Below, piece after piece: positions 7,364 through 16,090 of a DNA stretch of 47,444 nt. The stretch spans positions 1-47,444 of the forward strand of contig JBKCPL010000054.1 of the NCBI GenBank assembly GCA_046309355.1, written 5' to 3'. Source of the DNA: CAYSBE01 sp046309355 (GTDB taxonomy: Bacteria; Bacteroidota; Bacteroidia; UKL13-3). The first letter of the stretch is position 1; each line of letters begins with the position of its first letter. Both the position numbers and the translations under genes were made by a program. The notes below the pieces were generated by a model. It worked only from the letters and a program-made list of their open reading frames with translations. It made no database searches and was not told the DNA's origin.

Positions 7364-8428
7364 TTAGTCAGCTATTATAGCCTCTTCATGCTTCTTATTG
7401 GCTAGCTGCCCGCAGGCTGCATCAATATCTTTTCCGCGGCTACGTCTTATTTTAGCTACCACACCGTGTTTTTCTAGGTAATGCTGAAATTGGTTGGTTT
7501 TTTGTTCATCGGCCCTGCTAAACAGCCCATCTCCTATGGGATTGTATTCGATAATATTCACCTTGGCATGCACCTTTTTGCAGATGGCCAGCAGCTGCCG
7601 TGCATCGTCAGGTTCAATATTAAAATTATTGAAAGCTATGTACTCAAACGTAACACGTTTACCTGTATGTTTTTGAAAATAAAGCAAGGCATCCATCAGA
7701 GAGGCCAGTGTATTGCTTTCATTAATCGGCATTATCTGATTTCTTTTAGAATCATTGGCCGCATGTAATGACAAAGCCAGGTTAAACTTCACCCTATCGT
7801 CAGCCAGTTTTTTTATCATTTTGGCAATACCTGCAGTAGAAACCGTGATACGGTCGGCAGCCATGTGCAACCCCTCGGGCGATGTAATTTTATCAATTGC
7901 TTTCATTACGTTGGCGTAGTTAAGCAATGGCTCGCCCATGCCCATAAATACAATGTTGGTTAATGGAATTCCATACCTATCTATAGCCTGCTTACGCAAA
8001 TACACCACCTGATCATAAATTTCACCCGGTTCGAGATTTCGAATGCGGTCCATTTTTCCTGTTGCACAAAATTTACAGGTAAGGCTACAGCCAACTTGTG
8101 ATGAAACACAGGCTGTCATTCGGGTTTCGGTAGGTATTAGTACGCCTTCTATCAAATGTCCATCGTGCAAGCGAAAGCTGCATTTAATGGTGCCATCACT
8201 GCTCATTTGCCGGTCGGCTACCTGAAATGTGTGCAGTACAAACTCGTTCTTAAGCCACTCGCGTGTGTCGATAGATAAATTGGTCATGGCATCAAACGAA
8301 ACAGCCTGTTTTTTCCAAAGCCATTCGTATACCTGCCTTCCTCTGAAAGCTTGTTTACCGTGTTGCGTAAACACTTCTTCCAGTTCTGATTTGGAGAACG
8401 ACCGAATATCTTTTTTAACTACGCTCAA
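7364..8428 (-). CDS. rlmN: 23S rRNA / tRNA adenine-C2 methyltransferase RlmN
   Basis: This radical-SAM enzyme methylates C2 of A2503 in 23S rRNA and of A37 in some tRNAs. The 354 residues begin with the family's helical domain (FRGRQVYEWLWKK near residue 30). The iron-sulfur cluster motif is CSLTCKFCATG near residue 118, preceded by SQVG, and GMGEPLLNY is the SAM-contacting GEP region. The C-terminal part has the methylation cysteine region (DIDAACGQL) near residue 340. The only start codon fitting the family N-terminus is TTG at 8428, since the next codons read SVVKKDIRS. A good promoter lies directly upstream, so the message may be leaderless. It is divergent from lysS. Confidence 0.96.
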   Translation of the reverse strand: MSVVKKDIRSFSKSELEEVFTQHGKQAFRGRQVYEWLWKKQAVSFDAMTNLSIDTREWLKNEFVLHTFQVADRQMSSDGTIKCSFRLHDGHLIEGVLIPTETRMTACVSSQVGCSLTCKFCATGKMDRIRNLEPGEIYDQVVYLRKQAIDRYGIPLTNIVFMGMGEPLLNYANVMKAIDKITSPEGLHMAADRITVSTAGIAKMIKKLADDRVKFNLALSLHAANDSKRNQIMPINESNTLASLMDALLYFQKHTGKRVTFEYIAFNNFNIEPDDARQLLAICKKVHAKVNIIEYNPIGDGLFSRADEQKTNQFQHYLEKHGVVAKIRRSRGKDIDAACGQLANKKHEEAIIAD

Positions 8429-8435
8429 AGCAAGG

Positions 8436-8467
8436 CAAAGGTAACCGAATGAAAATCGTTCTCCAAA
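8436..8467 (-). promoter_or_regulatory. rlmN promoter
   Basis: On the minus strand TTTG (8464-8467) is followed after 20 bases by TACCTTTG (8436-8443), a full match to the Bacteroidota -33/-7 pattern. The -7 box ends only 7 bases before the TTG start, so little or no 5' leader would exist. Confidence 0.55.
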
Positions 8468-8521
8468 AATGCCATGAATACCTATATTCGCGCCACCTTA
8501 AAGAACTAACATCAGTTACGC

Positions 8522-10075
8522 ATGCATCATCATACAGGACTTAGCGAACAAGAACAGCAACGCAGAGAAAAACTTACTCAGCTCGAAGCCATTGGTATTA
8601 ATCCATATCCGGCCGAAGCGTTTGAAACAAACACTTCAGCCGTTGATATTCTGACACACTACCAGCAGGATAAAATTGAATTCAAAAATATACGTATAGC
8701 CGGAAGGCTGATGAGTATACGCGACATGGGTAAGGCCTGCTTTGCCGTATTGCAGGATGGTACCGGCCGCATACAGATTTATGTTAGACGTGATGATATA
8801 TGTACGGGTGAAGATAAAACGTTGTATGATGTTGTATTCAAAAAGTTGATTGATATAGGCGATATAATCGGAATACGTGGGTTTGTGTTTACCACCAAAA
8901 TGGGTGAAACAACCATACACGTAGAAGAGTTGAGCCTGCTTTCCAAATCACTAAAGCCACTTCCTATTGTTAAAGAAAAGGATGGAGAAAAGTACGATGC
9001 AGTTAGCGACCCTGAATTTATGTACCGTCAGCGCTATGCCGATTTGATAATAAACCCCGAGAAAAAAGATGTTTTCAGAAAACGCACGCAGCTGATGAAT
9101 GTAATGCGCGATTACCTGAACGACAAAGGATACCTGGAAGTAGAAACGCCCATCCTTCAACCGTTGTATGGTGGCGCTGCTGCTCGACCGTTTAAAACCC
9201 ATCACAATACGCTTGACATGACATTGTACCTGCGTATTGCCAATGAGTTGTACCTGAAACGCCTGATTGTGGGCGGGTACGATGGGGTGTACGAATTCTC
9301 GAAAGATTTTCGAAATGAGGGCATGAGCCGTTTTCATAATCCCGAGTTTACTCAGATTGAATTGTATGTAGCGTATAAAGATTACGAGTGGATGATGAAT
9401 CTGGTAGAAGAGATGGTTGAAAAAATTGCTCTTGCGCTTCACGGTACCACCGAAGTTCAGGTAGGTGAAAACCTCATCAACTTTCAACGACCGTGGAAAC
9501 GTTTTACCATGTACGAAGCCATCGCTCATTTTACCGGAATCGACATCAGTGAAATGAACGAAGACGAATTGCGTAAGACCTGCCAATCACTTCAAATACC
9601 GGTTGAGAAGTCGATGGGAAGAGGAAAATTGATTGACGAACTATTTGGAGCGAAATGCGAACCGTACCTGCTACAACCAACATTTATAACCGATTATCCG
9701 GTAGAAATGAGCCCGCTGGCTAAAAAGCACCGAAGCAAACCCGGACTTGTTGAGCGCTTTGAGGCCATTTGCAACGGAAAAGAAATATGCAACGCCTTTT
9801 CAGAACTTAATGACCCGATTGACCAACGGACACGTTTCGAAGAACAGTTGGAACTGGGCAAACGAGGCGACAGCGAAGCGATGGTATTGGACGAAGATTT
9901 TTTGAGGGCACTCGAGTATGGTATGCCTCCTACATCAGGACTTGGCATTGGCATTGACCGACTTGCCATGATAATGACCAATCAGCACTCCATTCAGGAT
10001 GTGTTGTTTTTCCCGCAAATGAGACCTGAAGCCGGTACTGCCGAAGCTGAATCGGACCAAGATTCAGAGCTATAA
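8522..10075 (+). CDS. lysS: Lysyl-tRNA synthetase, class II
   Basis: It charges tRNA-Lys with lysine in the cytoplasm. The 517 residues are close to the usual bacterial length of about 500. Residues 55-150 form the OB-fold anticodon-binding domain (IRIAGRLMSIRDMGKACFAVLQDG). The class II core follows: motif 1 with YLEVETPILQPLYGGAAARPF near residue 208, motif 2 with FRNEGMSRFHNPEFTQIE near residue 270, and motif 3 with GLGIGIDRLAM near residue 483. The C-terminal 20 residues are an acidic tail. It diverges from rlmN over 93 bases and has no clear Shine-Dalgarno sequence. Confidence 0.98.
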   Translation: MHHHTGLSEQEQQRREKLTQLEAIGINPYPAEAFETNTSAVDILTHYQQDKIEFKNIRIAGRLMSIRDMGKACFAVLQDGTGRIQIYVRRDDICTGEDKTLYDVVFKKLIDIGDIIGIRGFVFTTKMGETTIHVEELSLLSKSLKPLPIVKEKDGEKYDAVSDPEFMYRQRYADLIINPEKKDVFRKRTQLMNVMRDYLNDKGYLEVETPILQPLYGGAAARPFKTHHNTLDMTLYLRIANELYLKRLIVGGYDGVYEFSKDFRNEGMSRFHNPEFTQIELYVAYKDYEWMMNLVEEMVEKIALALHGTTEVQVGENLINFQRPWKRFTMYEAIAHFTGIDISEMNEDELRKTCQSLQIPVEKSMGRGKLIDELFGAKCEPYLLQPTFITDYPVEMSPLAKKHRSKPGLVERFEAICNGKEICNAFSELNDPIDQRTRFEEQLELGKRGDSEAMVLDEDFLRALEYGMPPTSGLGIGIDRLAMIMTNQHSIQDVLFFPQMRPEAGTAEAESDQDSEL

Positions 10076-10287
10076 ACTGCTATTATCCAAATTATGAATG
10101 GAGTATGTAAGCACTCCACGGTCTGCTAAATACTGATTTATTCCTTTAATTATTCTCTATCTTATTCATCTACAGCACGTTGTATTATTATTTTAGGGAT
10201 AGCACAGCGTATGCCTACACTTCGCAATTATAAAAAATAGTATAAATAGCATTATTTTTTATATTAATAGTTGTTTTTACGATATAA

Positions 10288-11064
10288 ATGACTAAATCTG
10301 TAAAAAATTGTGTAGTGAAGAATATTATTCGAACAGTTATTATAGATGACGTGCCCTCTGTCAGGCAGTTGATTAAAAAACTGTTAGCGCACGTTCAAGC
10401 CATCGAAGTGATAGGCGAAGCAACACATGCCGATGAAGCTGTTAGGTTAATTACCATAGAAAAGCCCGATTTGATACTTTTAGATGTTGACCTAAACGGC
10501 TACAATTCGCTGGAATTGCTCTCCTTTATCAAGTACGAGCCCATGATTGTATTTATCACTTCGCACACCGATTTCGCACTGAAGGCATTTGAGGTTAACG
10601 CAACTGACTATTTGGTAAAGCCCATACAAAAGGAACGCCTAATGCAATCGCTTCAAAAAGTAATTACGCTTTGGTCCGGAGGTGCTGAAAAATCAACGTT
10701 GGATAAAGCTGAAAACAAGAAGCTGGATGCCGACAGCAAGGTTATGCTGGATATAGACAAGAAACTGGTATTTGTTGAGGTGCGTCATATTACCCATATT
10801 GTGGTGTATGGAAACTACACCAAAGTGTATACAACCGACAAACGCATAAGCCTTACCTATAACTCGGTTAAAAGCTGGCTGAGTAAATTGCCCCCTAAAC
10901 TGTTTATACAAATTAATCGCTCAACTCTTGTAAATCTGGAACACATAAGCACAATTGAGCGATGGACAAGCGATACCGGACGTCTAACACTAATTTATAG
11001 CAAAGAGCCTTTTGAAGTAAGCCGCAAATTTTTCTTCGAACTGAAAAAGCGCTACAAAGTATAA
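10288..11064 (+). CDS. LytTR-family response regulator (copy 1)
   Basis: This DNA-binding response regulator has 258 residues. The receiver domain (about residues 13-130) has the acidic pair in VIIDD, the phospho-acceptor Asp in LLDVDL, Ser/Thr in FITSH and Lys in YLVKP. Residues 150-258 are a LytTR domain (VEVRHITHIVVYGNYTKVYT, then FIQINRSTLVNLEHI). LytTR regulators usually pair with a LytS/YpdA-type membrane kinase, but none is nearby. It closely resembles the regulator at 12053-12838. The 212 bases upstream are AT-rich, with no clear promoter or terminator. Its end overlaps the convergent methyltransferase gene by 13 bases. Confidence 0.93.
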   Translation: MTKSVKNCVVKNIIRTVIIDDVPSVRQLIKKLLAHVQAIEVIGEATHADEAVRLITIEKPDLILLDVDLNGYNSLELLSFIKYEPMIVFITSHTDFALKAFEVNATDYLVKPIQKERLMQSLQKVITLWSGGAEKSTLDKAENKKLDADSKVMLDIDKKLVFVEVRHITHIVVYGNYTKVYTTDKRISLTYNSVKSWLSKLPPKLFIQINRSTLVNLEHISTIERWTSDTGRLTLIYSKEPFEVSRKFFFELKKRYKV

Positions 11065-11966
11065 TCCGAGGTTAACCGGGCCAGTATGCCTAGCGGAAGT
11101 TTTTGTCCTGTAGCCGATGGCAGGTATAGTTCGCCAACTTCACGGGTTGACAATTTGCTATCAAATATGCTGCGCATTAAATTATCGGTTATGAGTGCGC
11201 TCATGCCCAGCGAGTACATGTTCAATACCACAAAATGTGACGGTGCCAGCAGTTGTTTTACTTCATGCAACAACGCATTAATCTGCTCATCCAATTTCCA
11301 GCGTTCGCCATTGGTGCCAATGCCATAAGCCGGTGGATCAAGTATAACCCCATGATAGTGATTGCCTCTGCGTACTTCGCGCTGCACAAATTTGAACGCA
11401 TCCTCCACCACCCAGCGAATATCGGTGAGGTTGCTGCTTTCCATGTTTTGCCTCGACCATCCGATAACCTGCTTTACCGAGTCGACATGCGTAACATCGG
11501 CACCCGCAGCTTTGGCTGCCAGCGAAGCACCTCCGGTGTAGGCAAACAGATTAAGTACTTTTACCGGCTGCATGTGTTTTTTAAGCTCCGATACCTGATT
11601 GAAAATAAAATCCCAATTATCGGCCTGCTCAGGAAAAATGCCTACGTGCTTGAATGACGTAAGTGACAAATTAAAGGTAAGTGAATATAAACCATCGGAT
11701 GAATAGCTTATTGGCCATTGATCAGGGCAATCTTTCAGTTTTTTCCAGGTGCCACTGTGGCTGCCTTTTTGTACAAACCGAACATGTGCTAGTCGTTCCC
11801 ACTCCTTTATGGGCAGTGCTTTTGACCAAAGCGCTTGGGGTTCGGGCCTCCATGTGGTTACCCGTCCGAATTTTTCCAGTTTTTCACCATCCCCGCTGTC
11901 AAGCAATTCGTACTCTTTCCAGTTTGTAGGGTAGTATAAATTAAGCCGGTCAAATTTGTTCTGCAT
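11052..11966 (-). CDS. Class I SAM-dependent methyltransferase, RlmI/RlmK-like
   Basis: The product is 304 residues. The Rossmann-fold methyltransferase core is clear: motif I is LNLFAYTGGASLAAKAAGA near residue 140, an acidic residue follows in THVDSVKQ, and motif IV is ILDPPAYG near residue 210. The N-terminal 130 residues lack a PUA domain, unlike RlmI. Relatives of this size are annotated as methyltransferases acting on RNA, but the substrate is not known, so rRNA is only the best guess. It sits between two similar LytTR regulators: it converges with the first (13-base overlap) and diverges from the second. Confidence 0.85.
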   Translation of the reverse strand: MQNKFDRLNLYYPTNWKEYELLDSGDGEKLEKFGRVTTWRPEPQALWSKALPIKEWERLAHVRFVQKGSHSGTWKKLKDCPDQWPISYSSDGLYSLTFNLSLTSFKHVGIFPEQADNWDFIFNQVSELKKHMQPVKVLNLFAYTGGASLAAKAAGADVTHVDSVKQVIGWSRQNMESSNLTDIRWVVEDAFKFVQREVRRGNHYHGVILDPPAYGIGTNGERWKLDEQINALLHEVKQLLAPSHFVVLNMYSLGMSALITDNLMRSIFDSKLSTREVGELYLPSATGQKLPLGILARLTSDYTL

Positions 11967-12052
11967 GCCTGTTCGTAAAAATCGTTTTATTTTGCAAATA
12001 TGTGCATATATTGCGTAAATAAACTACACACATAGAAAATCAGCTAATCGCT

Positions 12053-12838
12053 ATGTCACAACAAGGAATCATTCGCACCATTATCATTGAAGACGATCCC
12101 ATTTCAATGAAATTACTCAAAGAGTTCTTAAAACGGTTTGAACACATTGAAGTAATAAATGAAGCAACGAATTTTCAGGATGCAGAAGAAGTGCTTAAAA
12201 GCAAGCAGGTTTTCGAACTACTTATTACCGATATCGACCTGCAGGGAGCCAATGCACTCGATTTAATCAAGTACGTAAGCCCTACCATTAATATTTTGTT
12301 CACCACCAGCTTTGCTGAATTTGCTGTTAAAGCATTCGAATACAACACCATTGACTATATACTGAAACCGCTCAGCTTCGACCGTTTACAAAAAGCACTG
12401 GCACGTATCAAAATTATTAAAGATACTACCGCGCCCTCTATACAAGAAGAAGAGCAAACAGATATTCAAACCACACGCCTGGGGTTTGATAATATGATAT
12501 TGATGAACATCAACAACGAAATGAAGTTCATTAAAATTAAAGACATCAACTTCATTGAGGCCAAAGGAAACTATACGACTATTTGCTTGGTTGATGGAAC
12601 AAAATTTACAACATACGGCCTGATTAAAATATGGGAAGACAAACTTCCGGCAGAAGATTTTTTACGCATACACCGCTCTACCATAGTTAATTTGCATCAG
12701 GTAGATAAAATTGAAAAAGGCACCTACGATACCGGCATACTTCACCTGAAAGGAGTATTCGAGCCATTTGAAATAAGCCGTAATTATTTTTCGATGATCA
12801 AGAATAAATTTAAACTTAATTCCAGTCTGCTCAATTAA
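12053..12838 (+). CDS. LytTR-family response regulator (copy 2)
   Basis: The 261-residue regulator has the same layout as the one at 10288-11064. The receiver has IIIEDDP, the phospho-acceptor in ITDIDL, FTTSF and YILKPL. The C-terminal LytTR domain has FIEAKGNYTTICLVDG and FLRIHRSTIVNLHQVDKIEKG. Both proteins end in a similar segment around EISRNYFSMIKNKFK or its counterpart, pointing to a duplication. No kinase gene is adjacent. It would act as a phosphorylation-dependent transcription factor binding direct repeats, as is typical for LytTR proteins. Its targets cannot be seen here. Confidence 0.93.
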   Translation: MSQQGIIRTIIIEDDPISMKLLKEFLKRFEHIEVINEATNFQDAEEVLKSKQVFELLITDIDLQGANALDLIKYVSPTINILFTTSFAEFAVKAFEYNTIDYILKPLSFDRLQKALARIKIIKDTTAPSIQEEEQTDIQTTRLGFDNMILMNINNEMKFIKIKDINFIEAKGNYTTICLVDGTKFTTYGLIKIWEDKLPAEDFLRIHRSTIVNLHQVDKIEKGTYDTGILHLKGVFEPFEISRNYFSMIKNKFKLNSSLLN

Positions 12839-12877
12839 TCTAAGGTGCAACAGGTTCCCAAACAAACAGGTGCGCAT

Positions 12878-12907
12878 TTTGAAACCTGACTGCAACTCTT
12901 ATTTTTG
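12878..12907 (+). promoter_or_regulatory. pdhB promoter
   Basis: TTTG at 12878-12881 is followed after 18 bases by TATTTTTG at 12900-12907, a full match to the Bacteroidota -33/-7 pattern. The ATG is 30 bases further on, so the leader is short. Confidence 0.6.
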
Positions 12908-12937
12908 CACCACTTTTATAAAATCAGGACGTAAATC

Positions 12938-13915
12938 ATGCGAGTAATACAATTCAGAGAAGCACTGCGCGAAGCCTTGAGCGAAGAAATGCGAAGAGAC
13001 CCAGCTATATTTTTGATGGGCGAAGAAGTGGCTGAGTACAACGGTGCATACAAAGTGAGCCAGGGTATGCTGGATGAATTTGGCGCGAAACGGGTAATTG
13101 ATACCCCTATTGCCGAACTTGGCTTTGCCGGTATTGGCGTAGGAGCTGCCATGAATGGCGTTCGTCCAGTAATTGAGTTCATGACCTTTAACTTCTCGCT
13201 TGTAGCTATAGACCAGGTGATCAATGCAGCCGCCAAAATGTATCAGATGAGCGGAGGTCAGTTTAATGTACCTATCGTATTTCGCGGACCTACAGGTTCA
13301 GCCGGTCAGCTGGCTGCTCAACACTCGCAGGCTTTTGAAAACTGGTACGCCAACTGTCCCGGATTAAAAGTAGTAGTGCCATCCAACCCTTACGATGCCA
13401 AAGGATTGCTTAAGACCGCCATTCGTGATGACGATCCGGTTATTTTTATGGAAAGCGAACAGATGTATGGCGACAAAGGCGAAGTGCCTGAAGAAGAATA
13501 CCTCATTCCAATCGGCAAAGCCGACATTAAAAAGGAAGGCTCCGATGTAACGCTTGTTTCCTTCGGTAAAATTATGAAAGTGGCATTGGCTGCAGCAGAT
13601 GAACTGGCTAAAGAAGGCATATCGGCAGAAGTTATTGATTTACGAACTGTGCGCCCGATTGATTATGACACCGTTATTGAATCGGTTAAAAAAACCAACC
13701 GTCTGGTAGTAATTGAAGAAGCATGGCCACTCGCATCCATTTCCAGTGAAATTGCGTACATGGTGCAAAAAAATGCATTCGATTACCTGGATGCTCCGGT
13801 TAGACGTATAACTACACAAGATACACCGCTGGGATATGCTCCTACCTTTGTGCAGGAATTTTTACCCAATACAGCACGGGTTATCAAGGCTGTGAAAGAG
13901 GTGATGTACAGCTAA
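12938..13915 (+). CDS. pdhB: Pyruvate dehydrogenase E1 component, beta subunit
   Basis: With the alpha subunit it decarboxylates pyruvate using thiamine diphosphate and passes the acetyl group to E2. The 325 residues are the usual length. The pyrimidine-binding domain carries MGEEVAEYNGAYKVSQG and DTPIAELGFAGIGVGAA, including the conserved catalytic Glu region, then EFMTFNFSLVAIDQVINAA and FRGPTGSAGQLAAQHSQ. The C-terminal transketolase domain has DVTLVSFGKIM and ISAEVIDLRTVRPID. The E1 alpha, E2 and E3 genes are not in the window. It is followed by clpP after a 155-base gap containing a separate promoter. A weak AGGA precedes the start. Confidence 0.95.
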   Translation: MRVIQFREALREALSEEMRRDPAIFLMGEEVAEYNGAYKVSQGMLDEFGAKRVIDTPIAELGFAGIGVGAAMNGVRPVIEFMTFNFSLVAIDQVINAAAKMYQMSGGQFNVPIVFRGPTGSAGQLAAQHSQAFENWYANCPGLKVVVPSNPYDAKGLLKTAIRDDDPVIFMESEQMYGDKGEVPEEEYLIPIGKADIKKEGSDVTLVSFGKIMKVALAAADELAKEGISAEVIDLRTVRPIDYDTVIESVKKTNRLVVIEEAWPLASISSEIAYMVQKNAFDYLDAPVRRITTQDTPLGYAPTFVQEFLPNTARVIKAVKEVMYS

Positions 13916-14019
13916 TACAGGTTCGCTAAATACCGCATATATCATCGCCTAACTCGTTTAGTTTATCTCATCATCCGCAGGTCATTTTATTATTCCTCTT
14001 TTGCAGCAATGCAATTTCC

Positions 14020-14049
14020 TTGTAGCCTTGTCGGCAATTGTTATTTTTG
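14020..14049 (+). promoter_or_regulatory. clpP-clpX promoter
   Basis: TTG at 14020-14022 and TATTTTTG at 14042-14049 are separated by 19 bases, and the ATG at 14071 follows 21 bases later. This matches the Bacteroidota promoter pattern. It also argues against the upstream in-frame TTG at 14038, which would lie inside the promoter. Confidence 0.55.
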
Positions 14050-14070
14050 ACAACTAAAATACTTCATACC

Positions 14071-14760
14071 ATGAATGCAAACGAATTCAGAAAATATGCT
14101 ACCAAGCATAAAGGCATAAGCAGCCTGGCCGTTGATGCCTATATAGAAAGTTCAGTAGAAAACATGACTCGAACCGTTATTGAAGAACGGCCCATGAACT
14201 TCCGCGAAATTGACGTATTCTCTCGCTTAATGGCCGACCGCATCATTTTTTTAGGAATGCCTATTGATGATTATGTCGCCAATATTGTGCAAGCACAATT
14301 GCTTTTCCTCGACTCGATGGATGCCCGCAGAGATATTCAGATGTACATAAACTCACCGGGTGGTTCGGTGTATGCCGGGCTTGGCATTTACGATACTATG
14401 CAGTGGGTAAATCCGGATGTGGCTACAATTTGTACCGGTTTGGCCGCATCGATGGGTGCTGTGTTACAATGTGCCGGCACAAAAGGCAAGCGTACTGCCC
14501 TGCCCCATGCACGTATTATGATACATCAGCCACTGGGTGGTGCGCAAGGTCAGGCATCCGATATTGAAATTACCGCACGCGAAATTCAAAAACTGAAAAA
14601 AGAATTGTACGACATTATTGCTCATCATAGTGGTCAGCCATTCGACAAAGTGCAAATTGACAGTGACCGCGACTACTGGATGACCGCACAAGAAGCGAAA
14701 GACTATGGCATGATAGACGATGTGCTGCTGAAACATAAACCTACCACCGACAAGAAATAA
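14071..14760 (+). CDS. clpP: ATP-dependent Clp protease proteolytic subunit
   Basis: This serine peptidase forms the barrel-shaped core of the ClpXP protease. The start chosen is ATG at 14071 (MNANEFRKYA), giving 229 residues. The catalytic triad is visible as Ser127 in GLAASMGAV, His152 in MIHQPLGG and probably Asp201 in DRDYWM. The oxyanion and substrate-groove region YINSPGGSVYAGLGIYDTM lies near residue 92. The N-terminal segment of about 30 residues ahead of the mature core (before IEERPMNFREIDVFSRL) is probably a propeptide. clpX follows after 6 bases, so the two are one operon. Confidence 0.97.
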   Translation: MNANEFRKYATKHKGISSLAVDAYIESSVENMTRTVIEERPMNFREIDVFSRLMADRIIFLGMPIDDYVANIVQAQLLFLDSMDARRDIQMYINSPGGSVYAGLGIYDTMQWVNPDVATICTGLAASMGAVLQCAGTKGKRTALPHARIMIHQPLGGAQGQASDIEITAREIQKLKKELYDIIAHHSGQPFDKVQIDSDRDYWMTAQEAKDYGMIDDVLLKHKPTTDKK

Positions 14761-14766
14761 CCCGAC

Positions 14767-16002
14767 ATGGCTAAAACTTCGAAAGAAGAACGGTGTAACT
14801 TTTGCGGCCGCAAAAAATCAGAAGCGCAGTATTTACTTACAGGTGTTGATGGGTTTATATGCGAACAGTGTGTAGATTCTGCCCACAAACTGCTACACGA
14901 AGACCTGAAAAAAGATTCGTCAGGTGCACCTTCATTTAAATTACCTGCACCTGTAGAAATTAAACGGCACCTCGATGACTATGTGATAGGACAAGATGAG
15001 GCGAAAAAGGTACTGGCTGTTGCCGTTTATAATCACTACAAACGCATACAATACGCATTTAACCGAACAGGCAATGATGTTGAACTGGAAAAATCGAATG
15101 TATTGCTGGTAGGCGAAACAGGTACGGGAAAAACCCTGCTTGCTAAAACGCTTGCTAAAATTCTTCAGGTTCCGTTTTGCATTGCCGATGCTACCGTGCT
15201 TACCGAAGCAGGCTATGTGGGCGAAGACGTAGAAAGCATACTTACGCGATTGCTGCAGGCTGCGAACTATGATGTGGCACAGGCCGAACGAGGTATTGTG
15301 TACATTGATGAAATAGATAAAATAGCGCGCAAAAGCGACAACCCCAGCATTACCCGCGATGTAAGTGGCGAAGGTGTGCAGCAGGCTCTGCTTAAATTGC
15401 TGGAAGGTACTATAGCCAATGTTCCTCCGCAAGGCGGACGAAAACATCCTGAACAAAAAATGATTCAGATAAATACGGAAAATATTTTGTTCGTATGCGG
15501 TGGTGCGTTTGAAGGCATTGATAAAATTATTGAACGCAGGCTCAAAACTCAATCGGTTGGATTTAAAACCTTGGGCAGTGATGCCATTGACGACAGTAAT
15601 TACCTACAGTACATTTCGCCCGGTGATGTGCGCAGCTTTGGACTTATTCCTGAAATAATTGGTCGTATTCCGGTCATCTGCCACCTTAATCCGCTTGATA
15701 AATCAACCTTACGCAGTATACTTACCGAGCCTAAAAATGCACTGATAAAGCAGTATAAAAAAATAGTGGAGATGGAAGGCGTTGAACTTCAAATTGACAA
15801 CGAAGTCATTGATTTGATTGTGGATAAAGCCTTTGAATACAAACTGGGCGCACGTGGTTTGCGTAGCATCTGCGAATCGGTAATGCTTGATTATATGTTT
15901 AACCTGCCCTCGCAAAAAGATGCGAAAACACTACATATTACTAAAGACATAGCAGCTGAACGCATAGAGCAGCTAAAGCTTAAAAGTCTGAAAGCTGCTT
16001 AA
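14767..16002 (+). CDS. clpX: ATP-dependent Clp protease ATPase subunit ClpX
   Basis: This AAA+ unfoldase feeds substrates into ClpP. The 411 residues start with a zinc-binding domain in which CNFCGRK and CEQC give the four-cysteine site. The AAA module has Walker A GETGTGKT near residue 117, Walker B IVYIDEIDKI near residue 180, the pore loop GYVGEDVE, and sensor 2 GARGLRS near residue 362. An ERRL-type loop (IDKIIERRLK) is also present, and the ClpP-contacting loop lies in this central part. The organisation clpP-clpX with a 6-base gap is conserved widely. A strong shared terminator lies 20-56 bases beyond its stop. Confidence 0.98.
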   Translation: MAKTSKEERCNFCGRKKSEAQYLLTGVDGFICEQCVDSAHKLLHEDLKKDSSGAPSFKLPAPVEIKRHLDDYVIGQDEAKKVLAVAVYNHYKRIQYAFNRTGNDVELEKSNVLLVGETGTGKTLLAKTLAKILQVPFCIADATVLTEAGYVGEDVESILTRLLQAANYDVAQAERGIVYIDEIDKIARKSDNPSITRDVSGEGVQQALLKLLEGTIANVPPQGGRKHPEQKMIQINTENILFVCGGAFEGIDKIIERRLKTQSVGFKTLGSDAIDDSNYLQYISPGDVRSFGLIPEIIGRIPVICHLNPLDKSTLRSILTEPKNALIKQYKKIVEMEGVELQIDNEVIDLIVDKAFEYKLGARGLRSICESVMLDYMFNLPSQKDAKTLHITKDIAAERIEQLKLKSLKAA

Positions 16003-16021
16003 AGAACGTGATTCTTAAACC

Positions 16022-16058
16022 AAAAAAAGCGGCTGTTTCTTTCAGAAACAGCCGCTTT
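16022..16058 (-). terminator. Terminator between clpX and the susD-like gene
   Basis: A perfect 15-bp stem (16026-16040 with 16044-16058) has a 3-base loop. On the minus strand it runs into seven T residues, so it chiefly ends the susC-susD transcript. On the plus strand, for clpX, only three T residues follow, so termination in that direction would be weaker. Confidence 0.85.
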
Positions 16059-16090
16059 GTGTAAGAGGTATTTTTACGGTATGCGTCAGC

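Noticed and set aside
10099..10118. Hairpin after lysS (TGGAGT pairing with ACTCCA) as a terminator
   Set aside because: The stem is only 6 bp with an 8-base loop and no T-run follows it.
14038..14070. Upstream TTG start for clpP
   Set aside because: It falls inside the probable promoter, and the ATG at 14071 begins the normal ClpP N-terminus.
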